Shown: piece after piece, positions 14,444-14,564 of the stretch
Position numbering within the stretch: the first letter of the stretch is position 1
Layout of the letters: every line of letters begins with the position of its first letter
Assembly: GCA_012513245.1 (NCBI GenBank)
Contig: JAAZCN010000084.1
Coordinates: 1 to 14,564 of the forward strand
Source of the DNA: Synergistaceae bacterium
GTDB lineage: Bacteria; Synergistota; Synergistia; Synergistales; Synergistaceae
DNA: 14,564 bases
Direction of reading: 5' to 3'
The notes under the pieces: generated by a model
Seen by the model: the letters and a program-made list of their open reading frames with translations, nothing else
Database searches by the model: none
What the model was told of the DNA's origin: nothing
Position numbers and translations under genes: made by a program

Positions 14444-14564
14444 ATGTCCGTAAGAGAAGAACTTGGAATCAAAAATATTAAAATAGCAACTTCTGCTGCG
14501 GTCTTTGTCTTTATTATTATTATGCTTTTGTTCATGTATATGACATATAGCAATGCCAAGAGAG
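14444..14564 (+). CDS. N-terminus of a membrane-anchored protein, cut by the window end
   Basis: ATG 14444 follows GGGAGGGG (14429-14436) and opens a frame with no stop before the window ends (40 codons). The visible part begins SVREELGIKNIKIATSA and then has one hydrophobic segment, about residues 17-34 (AAVFVFIIIMLLFMYM), before SNAKR. A short cytoplasmic start and a single N-terminal helix fit a signal anchor, as in chemoreceptors, sensor proteins or peptidases, but nothing identifies the family. It has its own promoter and is separate from the methyltransferase cluster. Confidence 0.65.
   Translation, partial: MSVREELGIKNIKIATSAAVFVFIIIMLLFMYMTYSNAKR

Noticed and set aside
14278..14559. 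Minus-strand frame of 93 residues at the right edge
   Set aside because: It runs antisense to the promoter and leader of the membrane protein and has no visible ribosome site or recognisable content.

Overview
This window comes from a bacterial chromosome, most likely an anaerobe of the Synergistota or a Clostridia-like lineage. That placement is an inference. It rests on moderate G+C, CCA-encoding tRNA genes, a corrinoid methyltransferase cluster without pyrrolysine codons, a large BTAD/SARP-type regulator with an ATPase domain, and an NhaC-type transporter beside an amino-group-processing enzyme. All intact protein genes read on the + strand.

Layout. 1-135: the 3' half of one tRNA, then a complete tRNA-Gly(GCC), closed by an intrinsic terminator. 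182-588: AT-rich leader without a gene. 589-4583: a CobW-like G3E GTPase and a 980-residue BTAD/AAA/TPR transcription regulator, ended by a strong terminator. 4789-8300: the catalytic core, made of a corrinoid-binding protein, a full-length homologue of monomethylamine methyltransferase MtmB, and a uroporphyrinogen-decarboxylase-fold methyltransferase (MtbA/MtaA type) fused to a C-terminal thioredoxin-like domain. 8491-10047: an NhaC-family Na+/H+ antiporter or Na+-coupled carrier. 10160-13923: a class III aminotransferase, a RACo/RamA-like corrinoid reductive activator with an N-terminal [2Fe-2S] domain, and a protein resembling the MetH activation domain. 13924-14443: no clear gene, with repeat-like sequence and hairpins, then a strong promoter. 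14444-14564: the start of a membrane-anchored protein cut by the window edge.

How the genes may work together (inference). A substrate enters through the NhaC-like carrier. The MtmB homologue moves its methyl group to the Co(I) corrinoid protein, and the UROD-fold protein passes it on to a pterin or thiol acceptor. The aminotransferase may process the demethylated primary amine or amino acid. The RACo-like and MetH-activation-like proteins repair corrinoid oxidised to Co(II). The CobW-like GTPase may help supply metal or cofactor, and the BTAD regulator may control the cluster.

The main point of interest is that the MtmB homologue has no in-frame amber codon. From remembered MtmB sequence, the pyrrolysine position falls at about Val201/Ser202. 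This makes it a candidate non-pyrrolysine MtmB-family methyltransferase with an unknown substrate, parallel to the non-Pyl MttB family that uses glycine betaine and other quaternary amines.
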